This document shows, piece after piece, positions 24,789 to 32,838 of a stretch of 40,588 bases of DNA. Below the pieces are notes generated by a model that saw only the letters and a list, made by a program, of their open reading frames with translations, ran no database searches and was not told the DNA's origin. Numbering within the stretch: position 1 is the stretch's first letter; every line of letters begins with the position of its first letter. Source of the DNA: a virus. The position numbers and the translations under genes were made by a program. Where the stretch lies: positions 1 to 40,588 of the IMG/VR virus record IMGVR_UViG_3300042320_000182; one strand, written 5' to 3'.

Positions 24789-25062
24789 TTTCAATAAAGT
24801 TATAAAAGTTAATAGTTTTATCTACACTGTTTGCCCACCGATCAAACTCATTTAGTGGGCAGCTAATATCTACAAAGAAGTCTGGGTATGCCCAGTAACG
24901 AAACCTATATAGACGATTACCCTTCTTAGCCATGGCACCTATCTTAAAGAAGTCACGGTCAACACTAAACCCTCGTAACTTTAACATGGTTTTGAATTGA
25001 CTAGGACTCATGCCCCATAGCCTATCACGATCTGGTTTTTTAGTGTGGTATTTAAATCTCAT
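24778..25062 (-). CDS. Hypothetical 94-aa basic aromatic protein
   Basis: This protein follows the helicase gene by 24 bases, with AAGGA within eleven bases of the ATG. The sequence is rich in Arg, Lys, Phe and Tyr (MRFKYHTKKPDRDRLWGMSP; GNRLYRFRYWAYPDFFVDIS), which could fit nucleic-acid binding, although no known motif is present. It is the first gene of the cassette block between helicase and DNA polymerase in transcription order. Confidence 0.7.
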   Translation of the reverse strand: MRFKYHTKKPDRDRLWGMSPSQFKTMLKLRGFSVDRDFFKIGAMAKKGNRLYRFRYWAYPDFFVDISCPLNEFDRWANSVDKTINFYNFIENDY

Positions 25063-25086
25063 GATCCTTAATCCTTGTGTTCACTA

Positions 25087-26313
25087 CTATGAAAAATACA
25101 CTCCAGTGGAATAATCAAACTCAGCATGGATAATTCGGTGTATACCATTGATCTTATTCTTTACTATGTTCAAGTGTCTTTGACCATCATCGCCGTCTGT
25201 AGAGTCCTGCAATGGGGGATTACGTGCAATTAAAATCATTAGGTCACTCTCTCCTGCAAGCCCTGTCTTACTGCCTTCGATCATGGCTTGAGATAGAACG
25301 ATCTTCCCTTCAGCCTCAGCAGATAACTGTGTACAATAAACTACAAGACAACCATACATCTTCCCAATGTTTCTTGCATACACTGCATTGGCTTTAAGCA
25401 CTGCAGGATCTTGAGTAGATGCCCCATCTTCAGCAAACTTAGATCCAATGTCAAGCACTACAATGTCTGGTTTGTGTGTCTTGATCACTGACTCTGCCCA
25501 TCTCATGGTCTTACCTGTAGCATCTACAAACTTAAGGTTATCCCGTATAGGATCATAGAGCCTATGTGCCTGTGCCTTATCTGCAGCTATCTGTGCCATG
25601 GTCATGCCTGTAGCTGCTGTCATGTACCTACTGGCTACCCTCTCAGGTTTCTCCTCATTACATAGCACCAGGATACGTGCACCTTGTGATGCCCATCCAT
25701 GGGGACCTGCACATAAGGTACTGTGAAAGCTACTCTTGCCTACGTTAGACCTAGCACCTATCACAAACAACATACCACCATCTAAACCCTGCACTGAATT
25801 AAACAGTGAAGGTATATTAAACCTCCACTTGGTATTGTTAGCTGCCTTAGCTAGCAGGTTATCAATGCTGTTATCTACATAGCTAACACGTATCTGTGGG
25901 GTAAAGTCATCTTGATAGCTATCGAGAATGTTCTTTAAGGGTTCCATCGTATGCTGTTCACCATTCACGTACTGGAATCCTAAGTTAGCTACTTCCTCCC
26001 CTACCACTTGTCTGAACAGGTTACTGATCACTCGCTGTGCCACATCTGAACCCATAGGCTTTTCACCACGTATCTTGTTGAACTCAAGATGCATAGCGTG
26101 TCGTTGTGCTGTGGTTAGTGTGGGGTTATCGGTGAAGTACAATGCCTCAAGTTCTTCGGGTGTAATATCCCTCTGATACTCCTCCATTGCCTTGTCTATG
26201 ACCTGCTTTATCTTTCTGAGATCCTTGCTAAAGATCTTATCTGGGCACTTGCTGCCCCTGGTTTCGTCGTAAAAGGATTTATCTAACAGACTCTTGAGTA
26301 AGGCATGTTCCAT
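25087..26313 (-). CDS. Replicative DNA helicase, DnaB/T7 gp4-like
   Basis: This is a RecA-fold hexameric helicase that unwinds DNA ahead of the polymerase. Walker A is GARSNVGKSS (residues 186-195), the catalytic Glu region is VLCNEE (about 216-221), Walker B is IVVLDIG (Asp288), and the sensor-like strand is VVYCTQLS. A C-terminal VKNKINGIHRII stretch resembles motif 4 with its arginine finger. The N-terminal 150 residues are helical and carry no primase motifs; the primase is the separate gene just upstream, overlapping by 35 bases. Thus the T7 gp4 functions are split in two here. Confidence 0.93.
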   Translation of the reverse strand: MEHALLKSLLDKSFYDETRGSKCPDKIFSKDLRKIKQVIDKAMEEYQRDITPEELEALYFTDNPTLTTAQRHAMHLEFNKIRGEKPMGSDVAQRVISNLFRQVVGEEVANLGFQYVNGEQHTMEPLKNILDSYQDDFTPQIRVSYVDNSIDNLLAKAANNTKWRFNIPSLFNSVQGLDGGMLFVIGARSNVGKSSFHSTLCAGPHGWASQGARILVLCNEEKPERVASRYMTAATGMTMAQIAADKAQAHRLYDPIRDNLKFVDATGKTMRWAESVIKTHKPDIVVLDIGSKFAEDGASTQDPAVLKANAVYARNIGKMYGCLVVYCTQLSAEAEGKIVLSQAMIEGSKTGLAGESDLMILIARNPPLQDSTDGDDGQRHLNIVKNKINGIHRIIHAEFDYSTGVYFS

Positions 26314-27088
26314 TGAATCTCTCTATCAAAGAGTGGACACGTTGCATGTCCTGGGGTTGGCGATATTTCAAGTCATCATACAGCTTCAGTGCATGAGCGT
26401 CAATGCCACTGGATTTGAGTTGTCTGGTGTAGGCAACTGTCTTGGTCAGGGCATCAGGATCTAAAGCTACGATGACTTGCTTGTACTGCTGCAGTTGCTG
26501 GGTGTGCTCACTGAGTAATGATGTACCCATGATGGCAAACCCTGCACACTGTTCAAACTCCAAGGCTTGTGTGGCAGATATGCAATCCTCAACCACAATT
26601 GCGGTATGACCTGCGCCACATACATACGCTCTGCGAGAATTGCCATACCTTTTCCACTTCGTGGCATGAGTCTTAGTTGACTTGTACAATCTCCCGACAG
26701 CATCGACCATCTTACCCTTGTCCATGACTGTAAATACAACTCGACTGTCTCTGACATCGAAGCGTAATTCCACGGTGTCATGGATGGAGTACGACCTACG
26801 AAATGCTTGAATGTGCTCATGATCTTTTACAATCCATTCGGGTAGTACAAAGGGGACATCATTAACAACTTCTTTATTAATCAATAACTTACGTATATCT
26901 TCTATACGTAAACCTACAGAATATTTACCTTTAACTGTACAACTATTTGCATAACAATTCCACACTAACTGTCCATTGTCATTGCTCACTGTAAATGTAT
27001 TCTTTCTAAAACATATAGGACATTTACCTCTAAATGTTTGTCCTATATGTAGATCTAAGTTTAATACATAGTCTTTGATATTAGACAT
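26279..27088 (-). CDS. DNA primase, zinc-binding and TOPRIM domains
   Basis: This enzyme makes RNA primers for lagging-strand synthesis. The N-terminus has a zinc site CPIC (Cys23, Cys26) and Cys45/Cys50 (NCYANSC). The TOPRIM core is visible: VVEDCISATQAL with Glu167, and VALDPDAL with Asp210 and Asp212. Length (269 aa) and domain order match the primase half of T7 gp4. It overlaps the helicase start by 35 bases, consistent with fission of a fused primase-helicase or with coupled synthesis. The 27-base gap upstream is AT-rich and has no clear Shine-Dalgarno sequence. Confidence 0.9.
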   Translation of the reverse strand: MSNIKDYVLNLDLHIGQTFRGKCPICFRKNTFTVSNDNGQLVWNCYANSCTVKGKYSVGLRIEDIRKLLINKEVVNDVPFVLPEWIVKDHEHIQAFRRSYSIHDTVELRFDVRDSRVVFTVMDKGKMVDAVGRLYKSTKTHATKWKRYGNSRRAYVCGAGHTAIVVEDCISATQALEFEQCAGFAIMGTSLLSEHTQQLQQYKQVIVALDPDALTKTVAYTRQLKSSGIDAHALKLYDDLKYRQPQDMQRVHSLIERFNGTCLTQESVR

Positions 27089-27115
27089 TTAAATGTATAC
27101 ACTTATAATATATTG

Positions 27116-28015
27116 TTACCCTCGGCTGCTTGTGAAGCGAAGCGTAGCAGCTTTTCTGGCACTTGTCAATGTATGTTTCATGTAAGGCATCACTGAAGCT
27201 GGACTCTGATGACCTGTCACTGCCATAATTTGTGGTAATGGGACCCCTGCATCGACCATCTCCATTGTGCCTGTCCTTCTCATGTCCATGATTTGTAGCT
27301 CTTCAGATAGCCCAGCTTTACGCATGATCCTACGTGCTGCCATGGATATCGTGTGCTTGTTGTAGGTATTACCTGTGACCTTACTTGCATTACAGATGGG
27401 TGCAACGTAAGGTTGGAATCCTATCTCTTGCTTCTGCTGTACCAACATCCCATGTAATTCATCTGTCGTAGGCAGTTCTACCTTAGCCCTACGTTTAGAC
27501 TGCTCAAGGTACAACACTCGATGTTCAAAGTCATAGTTGTCCCATTTTAATTGGGTCATATCCCCTAGCCTCTGACACCACTCGTATGCCATCTGAACTA
27601 TGAGTCCCACAGAACGGGTGTTAAACGAGCTATAAGCCACGTTTAAGAAGCGGGTGATATCCTCCCTAGTCCAGACTACTTTGCGTGTCTTGTAGGGCCT
27701 TCTAGACACCTTGCTGAAGGGATTTACAGTGCAGTATCCTAGCTGGATACTGAAGTTGTACAATTTACTGGAAACTCTGCACGTGTGATCAGCGAAAGAT
27801 AACCCCCTTTCAGCCCAATGATTGTATGCACGTTGTGCCTGGGGCACTGTCAATGTCGTTAGAGACATACTGCGTACAGTTCGTGTGCCTATGGGAGTAT
27901 CTAGTAGTGTGTCGAGGCAGTACTTGTAATCCTTTTGTGCAGACTTAGACAGGTTTCTATAGTCCAAGGAACTATAGTACTCGTCGATAGCATCTACAAT
28001 CTTTCGCTTTTTCAT
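27116..28015 (-). CDS. Tyrosine recombinase / integrase
   Basis: This 299-aa protein has an N-terminal SAM-like core-binding domain (about residues 1-105) and a catalytic domain. Visible residues: Arg149 (CQRLGDMTQL), a Lys in SKRRAKVELP (Lys174 or Lys178), Arg246 in MDMRRTGT, His269 in TGHQSP, and the nucleophile Tyr278 nine residues later. The His usually at the start of the HxxR box is Met243 here, a conservative variation known in some active recombinases. It may integrate the phage or resolve genome multimers. I see no tRNA or att core beside it, and no repressor gene in the window. Confidence 0.9.
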   Translation of the reverse strand: MKKRKIVDAIDEYYSSLDYRNLSKSAQKDYKYCLDTLLDTPIGTRTVRSMSLTTLTVPQAQRAYNHWAERGLSFADHTCRVSSKLYNFSIQLGYCTVNPFSKVSRRPYKTRKVVWTREDITRFLNVAYSSFNTRSVGLIVQMAYEWCQRLGDMTQLKWDNYDFEHRVLYLEQSKRRAKVELPTTDELHGMLVQQKQEIGFQPYVAPICNASKVTGNTYNKHTISMAARRIMRKAGLSEELQIMDMRRTGTMEMVDAGVPLPQIMAVTGHQSPASVMPYMKHTLTSARKAATLRFTSSRG

Positions 28016-28024
28016 GGTGTCAGA

Positions 28025-28327
28025 TCACACAGATGGGTTTATCCAGTTGAACATAGCCTTGCTTAGGAAGTTGCTTATCTCCTTCTTACCTGCTAGTGGC
28101 ACAGGTGTATCTTCCATTTTAGGTGTGGTTGATGTAGCCCATACCCATTTCTTGTCCACTTTGTATGAATGAATCATCTTGCTCCTACGCATGTACTGCA
28201 ACAAAGAGGCAACTCTTGCATGTGTTGTCTTAAATTCAGCCTGTAATTCAGATGCTGTCATTGCCCTATTCGATATAGCTTTGATGACATCTGCTTGATC
28301 AATGGTTGCGTTAGGATCAAAGACCAT
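28025..28327 (-). CDS. Putative winged-helix DNA-binding protein (100 aa)
   Basis: Residues of about 20-65 read MTASELQAEFKTTHARVASL, then LQYMRRSKMIHSYKVDKKWV. This is a helix-turn-helix followed by a wing, like MarR/DprA-type winged helices in which the second helix contacts DNA. GGAG lies six bases before the ATG, and its stop is nine bases upstream of the integrase gene. A transcriptional regulator or a recombination accessory factor is plausible; the specific target is unknown. Confidence 0.75.
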   Translation of the reverse strand: MVFDPNATIDQADVIKAISNRAMTASELQAEFKTTHARVASLLQYMRRSKMIHSYKVDKKWVWATSTTPKMEDTPVPLAGKKEISNFLSKAMFNWINPSV

Positions 28328-28329
28328 GA

Positions 28330-29034
28330 TTACTCCAGATGAAATACGTTAGCGATAGCTTCAGCACAAGCAAGTGCCACTTCAACGTGCTCTTTCTGTG
28401 TGCCATTCTTAGTACGCAAGTCAAGGTAATGCAACCAACTACGTAGCGTACCGTTCATGTACATACGAGATTCCATCATGCCTTCGGGTAATACTGAACG
28501 TGCTACTTCCTTGGCTATACCATGCTTGATAGCCCAAGTGTAGGCATCGAGTGCTGCATGCTTGACTTGGGATTGCATGTAGTTCCATGTGTTCTTTAAC
28601 TTCTCATCTTCAACTTCGATAGAATTCTGTCGGTTAGATTTGTCTTGCAGCCTTGCTTCTCTAAATACAAATGAGAGATCTTTAGTTGGGTCAGCATATC
28701 GTTGGCTGAACTCTTGGAAGCTAAAGCTTCTGTGTCTGAGTATCTGTCTGGCAATGTCTCGTGTGGTTGTGATTTCGAGGCATAGGTTGACCATTTCAAA
28801 GGGTGACCAGTGTCTGTTTTCAATGAGGTACTCCAGTAATTTGTCTGCGGTTTTACTGTTGAACTGGTTGGTTGGATTCGAGACACGAGCACAGAACGCA
28901 ACCAACTCCTTAATCGTTTGGGGACAGAACGCAACCAACTCTTTAATCGTTTGGGGATGTCCTGTATATACACCATCGTCATCTACAAATGCTCCAGTAT
29001 TAACTTGCGAATACGATATTAAATTAACCTTCAC
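28330..29034 (-). CDS. thyX: Flavin-dependent thymidylate synthase
   Basis: This enzyme makes dTMP from dUMP using FAD, NAD(P)H and methylene-tetrahydrofolate. The signature RHRx7S is present at Arg100-His101-Arg102 to Ser110 (RHRSFSFQEFS), with HWSPFE (His75) before it and GTLRSWLHYLDLR in the C-terminal half. The start is GTG with GAGG six bases upstream. An 11-residue stretch (PQTIKELVAFC) occurs twice in a row at residues 27-37 and 38-48, from a 33-bp tandem duplication. The second copy joins the conserved ARVSN, so the first copy is the inserted one. The effect on activity is unknown. Confidence 0.94.
   Translation of the reverse strand: MKVNLISYSQVNTGAFVDDDGVYTGHPQTIKELVAFCPQTIKELVAFCARVSNPTNQFNSKTADKLLEYLIENRHWSPFEMVNLCLEITTTRDIARQILRHRSFSFQEFSQRYADPTKDLSFVFREARLQDKSNRQNSIEVEDEKLKNTWNYMQSQVKHAALDAYTWAIKHGIAKEVARSVLPEGMMESRMYMNGTLRSWLHYLDLRTKNGTQKEHVEVALACAEAIANVFHLE
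28891..28956. repeat. 33-bp in-frame tandem duplication in thyX
   Basis: Bases 28891-28923 and 28924-28956 are identical except for one base (C at 28909, T at 28942). The difference is synonymous, because both copies encode the same 11 residues. The near-identity indicates a recent event. Confidence 0.97.
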
Positions 29035-29530
29035 GGTATACCTCTAGCCTTTCTTTCTGTTGGTGTTCAAGAACGTCATACTTAACCTTCCTACGTGCTG
29101 CTTCTTTGACTATAAGCTCATCAGCAGTTACAGCTACCTTCTCCACAAAGGCAGGTGTCTGTGGATTCTCTTCACTGATACGGTACACATGCCCTTGTAC
29201 ATAGTCATTCAGGATCAAACCCATGTCCATGAGCATGTCATACTGGTAGTTATGATGGGGCAGTACCTCCTCCATGCTCGATGGGTAATAGCACAGCATC
29301 GTGCGGTATGACATCTCAGGATCATGAGTGTCATTGACCTTGAAGGTAGCTACCCCATACTTACCGCCACGTGAGCTAACTTCATCTTCTGCCAGTGCCA
29401 TTGCCTTTTCCTGGTTCTCACCTACGTAGACCACATACCAGTGATCATTGGTGCGCCCCCATCGATAGGCAATGGTCATGTAATAGGTGTTTACTTTAGG
29501 CTGGGACATAGATAGTGTTTCTTGTTTCAT
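29024..29530 (-). CDS. Hypothetical 168-aa protein
   Basis: ATG 29530 is preferred because GGTGG lies six bases upstream; the frame is open to 29542, and ATG 29509 has no ribosome binding site. The protein has a beta-like first half (YYMTIAYRWGRTNDHWYVVY; YGVATFKVNDTHDP) and a helical end (TADELIVKEAARRKVKYDVL). No catalytic motif is recognised. It overlaps thyX by 11 bases and the upstream gene by 35 bases, indicating a single operon. Confidence 0.72.
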   Translation of the reverse strand: MKQETLSMSQPKVNTYYMTIAYRWGRTNDHWYVVYVGENQEKAMALAEDEVSSRGGKYGVATFKVNDTHDPEMSYRTMLCYYPSSMEEVLPHHNYQYDMLMDMGLILNDYVQGHVYRISEENPQTPAFVEKVAVTADELIVKEAARRKVKYDVLEHQQKERLEVYREG

Positions 29531-29867
29531 AAATACCACCATTTTCAGTTGCAGTTACACGAATTACTGTGCTAGTTACTACGTTACCCTCGCTATGTAT
29601 AGGATGATCGAGGGCATACAAACGAATGTGATCATCATCTACCCATGTTACAGAGCCTTTCCTGTACCTAACTGTTTTCTTTTCTGTGGGTACAGCGTCC
29701 TTAGCCTTATCAGTAACCCACTCAAAGTCCTTGTCCATCTTCACTGCATTGTTGATTGCTTCCTTCAATGCCCATGAAAGTAAGGAAGATGTTTCTTCCT
29801 GTGTCATGTCTAATGTGATGGTGCAACTGCCATCCTCATGTTCAGTAATTTTTGAAATTTCAGCCAC
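29496..29867 (-). CDS. Hypothetical 123-aa protein
   Basis: The start is GTG (MAEISKITEHEDGSCTITLD), with AGGAG eight bases upstream. The N-terminal half contains a helix QEETSSLLSWALKEAINNAV, and the second half is beta-like with IRVTATENGGIYETRNTIYV. The N-terminal pattern (DGS.t...dmt.EE...L) resembles small conserved phage proteins of unknown function. It overlaps the downstream gene by 35 bases. Confidence 0.73.
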   Translation of the reverse strand: MAEISKITEHEDGSCTITLDMTQEETSSLLSWALKEAINNAVKMDKDFEWVTDKAKDAVPTEKKTVRYRKGSVTWVDDDHIRLYALDHPIHSEGNVVTSTVIRVTATENGGIYETRNTIYVPA

Positions 29868-29869
29868 AA

Positions 29870-30136
29870 TTATTCTCCTGTAAGTAATACGGTTCTACTA
29901 AACGTCTTGCCATCCTTGTTACGGGTGTAGCAAAAGTAATTGCCATCTTCGCCTAGCTCCTTGACTAGCTGCCCTTCAGTGGGTTTGCACATGTGCTTTG
30001 CTGCAGCTTCACGCATGTGTTTCCTATCTGCCTGAATGCTCAGGTGAACCAGGAAAAAGCACACACATACAATGAATGCAAAGTAGGAAAAGTTTAAAAC
30101 TGTTTCAGATGTCGAGTGGATCTTTTCTCTTAGCAT
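29870..30136 (-). CDS. Single-pass membrane protein (88 aa)
   Basis: I chose ATG 30136 because a perfect AAGGAG lies seven bases upstream; the frame is open to 30196, but that start lies deep in the upstream gene. The sequence has a basic N-terminus (MLREKIHSTSE), a membrane helix at about residues 13-35 (VLNFSYFAFIVCVCFFLVHL) and a soluble tail with two Cys (HMCKPTEG, YFCYTRNKDGKTFSRT). The topology suggests N-in with the tail outside the membrane. Function unknown; a host-membrane or superinfection role is only a guess. Confidence 0.72.
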   Translation of the reverse strand: MLREKIHSTSETVLNFSYFAFIVCVCFFLVHLSIQADRKHMREAAAKHMCKPTEGQLVKELGEDGNYFCYTRNKDGKTFSRTVLLTGE

Positions 30137-30263
30137 TGTCAATCTCCTTTTCAATGCGCTTGTTATCGGACTGCTTACGCTTGTCCTTGAGTACACGAAG
30201 CTTGTACTTAGGTGTACGTAAGTCCTTTGCTACTGGATTTGGTTTCCTACGTACACCTGACAT
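30105..30263 (-). CDS. Small basic protein, possibly ArfA-like (52 aa)
   Basis: The ORF reads MSGVRRKPNPVAKDLRTPKY, then KLRVLKDKRKQSDNKR, and ends RKDPLDI. An excellent AGGAGG lies five bases before the ATG. N-P-x-A-K-x-L-R-T-P-x-[YF]-x-x-R-V-[LV]-K-x-K is a pattern I know from short phage proteins. It also resembles the core of the ribosome-rescue factor ArfA (xPLFRQRVEKxKKG). Homology to ArfA is only suggested. Its 3' part contains the ribosome binding site of the next gene. Confidence 0.75.
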   Translation of the reverse strand: MSGVRRKPNPVAKDLRTPKYKLRVLKDKRKQSDNKRIEKEIDNAKRKDPLDI

Positions 30264-30271
30264 ACTGCCTC

Positions 30272-31210
30272 CTATGCAGCTAACATGAGATCAAGTTGTG
30301 CCTCATCAATCTGGGGCATGTACTTGCTTTGGAACTCCTCACCACGAATCACAGACTCGATGTCCTGCTCCATGCGGATACGCTTCTGTGCCACATCTGC
30401 ACTACGGGTTTCGATGTGGGTACTCAGGTGAGTGAGTGTGTTGTACAAACGGTATGACGTATTGCCTAAGCTGCCATAGCTATCGTGGATACCTACGATG
30501 CGCTCAAGCCACTTGTTATTGACCTTGCTACCTGACTTGGTTTGATAGGTAGCTACATTACGTCTGAGGAAATCGATAGCCTCATCGTGATCTACACGGA
30601 TACCCTGCATGATACGCATCACTTGGGCATCACGCATCAACTGCTGAGGGAAACGTGCAGCTACCTTGCCCACTGTCTCTGGATCACTGTAGGTGGTGTG
30701 CTTTTGCACAATGCCTACGGATTCACGTGGTGCAATCATGCCATTTAAGCATGCCAGACGATAGATCATGGCACGAATCTGCCTACGGATAGACTGGTCA
30801 TGCGAGTCACTAAAGTTCATGGTCATCTTGGCAGGTTCACCAAGCACCTTCTCGTACTGATACTTCTGCAGAGTGATGCTAGCGGACATGGCAGCACCAT
30901 CCTTGATAGCACTGAACTTGACATCTGCACCTGACGTATCCAGGCCAGAGTTGAGCAAGCCTTCACGGAAACTATCCCATGCCTTGCTGAAGTTCTGTGG
31001 ATTGTGGATAGACTTACCATCACCGATCACAGTGTCAGTGTTGGGGTTGATAACCCAGAACTTATTCTTGATAGCCACACCATTACGGATCTGTGGCTCA
31101 CGGATAGGATCAAAGTTGAGGTTGGTAGGCAGGGCAGGGAGTACGGTATCTAGCATGGCAGTGTCCATAGTGATGTTGGTGGTGTTGGTATCGAAAGTGA
31201 ATGCGTCCAT
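30272..31210 (-). CDS. DUF932-like protein (312 aa)
   Basis: The central region (about residues 140-180) reads RRQIRAMIYRLACLNGMIAP, then ESVGIVQKHT. This matches the DUF932 hallmark of a conserved R-V-x-C-x-N-G-M segment followed by a His-containing strand. DUF932 proteins occur in phages and plasmids; their role is unproven, though association with recombination has been proposed. AGGA lies six bases before the ATG. The N-terminal 35 residues are Thr/Asn-rich and probably disordered. Confidence 0.78.
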   Translation of the reverse strand: MDAFTFDTNTTNITMDTAMLDTVLPALPTNLNFDPIREPQIRNGVAIKNKFWVINPNTDTVIGDGKSIHNPQNFSKAWDSFREGLLNSGLDTSGADVKFSAIKDGAAMSASITLQKYQYEKVLGEPAKMTMNFSDSHDQSIRRQIRAMIYRLACLNGMIAPRESVGIVQKHTTYSDPETVGKVAARFPQQLMRDAQVMRIMQGIRVDHDEAIDFLRRNVATYQTKSGSKVNNKWLERIVGIHDSYGSLGNTSYRLYNTLTHLSTHIETRSADVAQKRIRMEQDIESVIRGEEFQSKYMPQIDEAQLDLMLAA

Positions 31211-31218
31211 GGTATTTC

Positions 31219-31626
31219 CTAGTGGTTGGTTGGGTACAAGTGAATGCGTTTTTGCTGGATTTGATACGGGTATATACTGCGTACTTCAATGACTACACGG
31301 AACTTGGTACATACATGCTGCAGGAAATCGAAAGGTGGGCTATGCAATGATTCAAACGATACCCACAATTCGTGTCCTTCATACTTGGCTACGGGTGATT
31401 CTTGCATGCTCCAGCGACTAATGGTCTTGGTAGGACAATCAATCACTGGATTCCAGCCTAGTGCCTTGAATGGGTTTTGTGTTGCGAATGCCTGTTTGAT
31501 GGGTTTGTAGGAATCGGGTACACCCTTGAATACCACGTTGCTGTGTACCCAATCATGTTCTTTTACATCCACTGCACCACCATACACCGTATAGCTACGG
31601 GCATGGGGATGTGCAGGTATTTCCAT
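31219..31626 (-). CDS. Hypothetical 135-aa protein
   Basis: I placed the start at ATG 31626 (MEIPAHPHARSYTVYGGAVD), just after the stop of the gene upstream. The frame is open to 31698, but the longer form overlaps that gene. The protein is rich in aromatic and His residues (DWVHSNVVFKGVPDSYKPIK; SPPFDFLQHVCTKFRVVIEV) and looks like a single globular domain. The Shine-Dalgarno sequence is weak, so the exact start is uncertain. No family is recognised. Confidence 0.65.
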   Translation of the reverse strand: MEIPAHPHARSYTVYGGAVDVKEHDWVHSNVVFKGVPDSYKPIKQAFATQNPFKALGWNPVIDCPTKTISRWSMQESPVAKYEGHELWVSFESLHSPPFDFLQHVCTKFRVVIEVRSIYPYQIQQKRIHLYPTNH

Positions 31627-31634
31627 GTAGAAAG

Positions 31635-31826
31635 TTACCAAGTTTTGTACACTCCTCTGACAGGGGTTATTCTGTGCCAGTAAATCGAGAACTTCCACAA
31701 GTGAATCGCATTGAAGTCCGACTGTGGGTCAGATATCAGAACAGAAAATCCTCTGCTCTTCTTCGCCCTCTTACGGATAATGATGGGTAGACCGAGGAAC
31801 TTAGTGCGCTTTTCATAGTATCGCAT
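31635..31826 (-). CDS. Hypothetical 63-aa basic protein
   Basis: ATG 31826 follows GGAG by 11 bases. The product is basic (MRYYEKRTKFLGLPIIIRKR; AKKSRGFSVLISDPQS) and ends HRITPVRGVYKTW. A different overlapping frame (31736-31957) is also open, but its second half is Ser/Arg-rich and unconvincing. The 124 bases between 31827 and 31950 hold no gene I can defend. Confidence is moderate. Confidence 0.5.
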   Translation of the reverse strand: MRYYEKRTKFLGLPIIIRKRAKKSRGFSVLISDPQSDFNAIHLWKFSIYWHRITPVRGVYKTW

Positions 31827-31950
31827 GGTGTTGCATCTCCAGGGTTGATTGTCCACTTACGTTGCTGCCCATGTCCACTGCGTTTGATTTGCAATGTACT
31901 AAGGGAATTGTACCTACAAAAATTTACAGCGTCAAGGTATCGGTTAAACA

Positions 31951-32394
31951 CTACCACGATGATTGATACTCCAGGTAAAAATCAGGGTTATGCCTGAGAA
32001 AATCTAGCACAGTGCCGAGCTTGTCATGCGTCACCTTCAGTGCCTCAAAGTAATAGTCATCATACTCTGTACCACCGAAAAAGAATCCCCCTTGTGTTGG
32101 CAGTAGATCGTCTGCCATGTCGGGTGAATCGATCACATCAAGTATCGTTTTACGCAGTGCCTTGATGTGATCTGTTGTGACATGGTAAGTCCCACAGTCA
32201 TCCCTGCCACCCTGTACATTATCCACAAACCACTGATGGATAGCGTTAGCCTTACGCCAGTATGCAACTTCCACAGACAGTGTTGCAGCATGGATCTGCA
32301 TACCCTTGGGAAGCTTCAGTGGTGCGGTTAGATCTGCTACCTTCTCATTGCGGTAGTGGGATGTCTTAGCGTTGAGGTACATATCGAGGCCCAT
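31951..32394 (-). CDS. Conserved phage protein, MGLDMYL family (147 aa)
   Basis: The protein begins MGLDMYLNAKTSHYRNEKVA, then EVAYWRKANAIHQWFVDNVQ, and later QGGFFFGGTEYDDYYFEALK. This is a well-spread family of phage and prophage proteins of unknown function, whose W-R-K-A-N-x-I-H-x-W-F and GFFFG-TEYD-YY blocks are strongly conserved. AAGGAG lies nine bases before the ATG. I know of no established biochemical role. Confidence 0.88.
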   Translation of the reverse strand: MGLDMYLNAKTSHYRNEKVADLTAPLKLPKGMQIHAATLSVEVAYWRKANAIHQWFVDNVQGGRDDCGTYHVTTDHIKALRKTILDVIDSPDMADDLLPTQGGFFFGGTEYDDYYFEALKVTHDKLGTVLDFLRHNPDFYLEYQSSW

Positions 32395-32397
32395 GAT

Positions 32398-32838
32398 TTA
32401 AACTCCTTCAAGGCTAACGGTTGGATTGAAAGCTTCTACGGTACGGTCCGTGTGCAACTGTGCATAGTTGCTGAATAATATCCTGCGGTTAGGGTTATCT
32501 GCATCCACAAAGGAATCGTACTTGTACGGGTTGTAGGTAACCTTGGTACGCTGTTCATTGCCATACAGCACCATGTCTAGGCTATCTTGTAGCATCCTAC
32601 CCTCGATACCTGCATGTACGTTTTTCTTCCTCTCACGTAGGACACGCTGCCTACCTGCCTGGGATACCTTGAACTTGCATGCAGCTAAGACTACCCACTG
32701 ACGGTGAGCAATGACTCTGCCCTTGTTGGGACCTTCCAGTGCTTTGACAGACCACAGTTTCCTGTGCAGGTTGAAGTACACAAAGACACGTGGGCCTGTA
32801 TGTACAGGTATCTTGCCTGGGTTGATTGTGAGTGTCAT
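32398..32838 (-). CDS. Conserved phage protein (146 aa), FNLHRKLWSV type
   Basis: The start is ATG 32838 (MTLTINPGKIPVHTGPRVFV), which overlaps the upstream stop as ATGA and has GGAGG five bases upstream. The 5' extension to 32895 lies inside the neighbouring gene. The core FNLHRKLWSVKALEGPNKGR, VIAHRQWVVLAACKFKVSQA and GRQRVLRERKKNVHAGIEG is a pattern I recognise from several phage small-protein families (x-NLHK-x-x-SV...GRV-x-AH...V-x-FKVSQAGR-x-RVLRE-x-x-KNVHA). It is basic and may bind nucleic acid; no function is known. Confidence 0.86.
   Translation of the reverse strand: MTLTINPGKIPVHTGPRVFVYFNLHRKLWSVKALEGPNKGRVIAHRQWVVLAACKFKVSQAGRQRVLRERKKNVHAGIEGRMLQDSLDMVLYGNEQRTKVTYNPYKYDSFVDADNPNRRILFSNYAQLHTDRTVEAFNPTVSLEGV

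Noticed and set aside
31736-31957. 73-codon leftward ORF overlapping the 63-aa gene
   Set aside because: The second half is Ser/Arg-rich and unlike a folded protein; the other frame has a better start. I remain unsure here.
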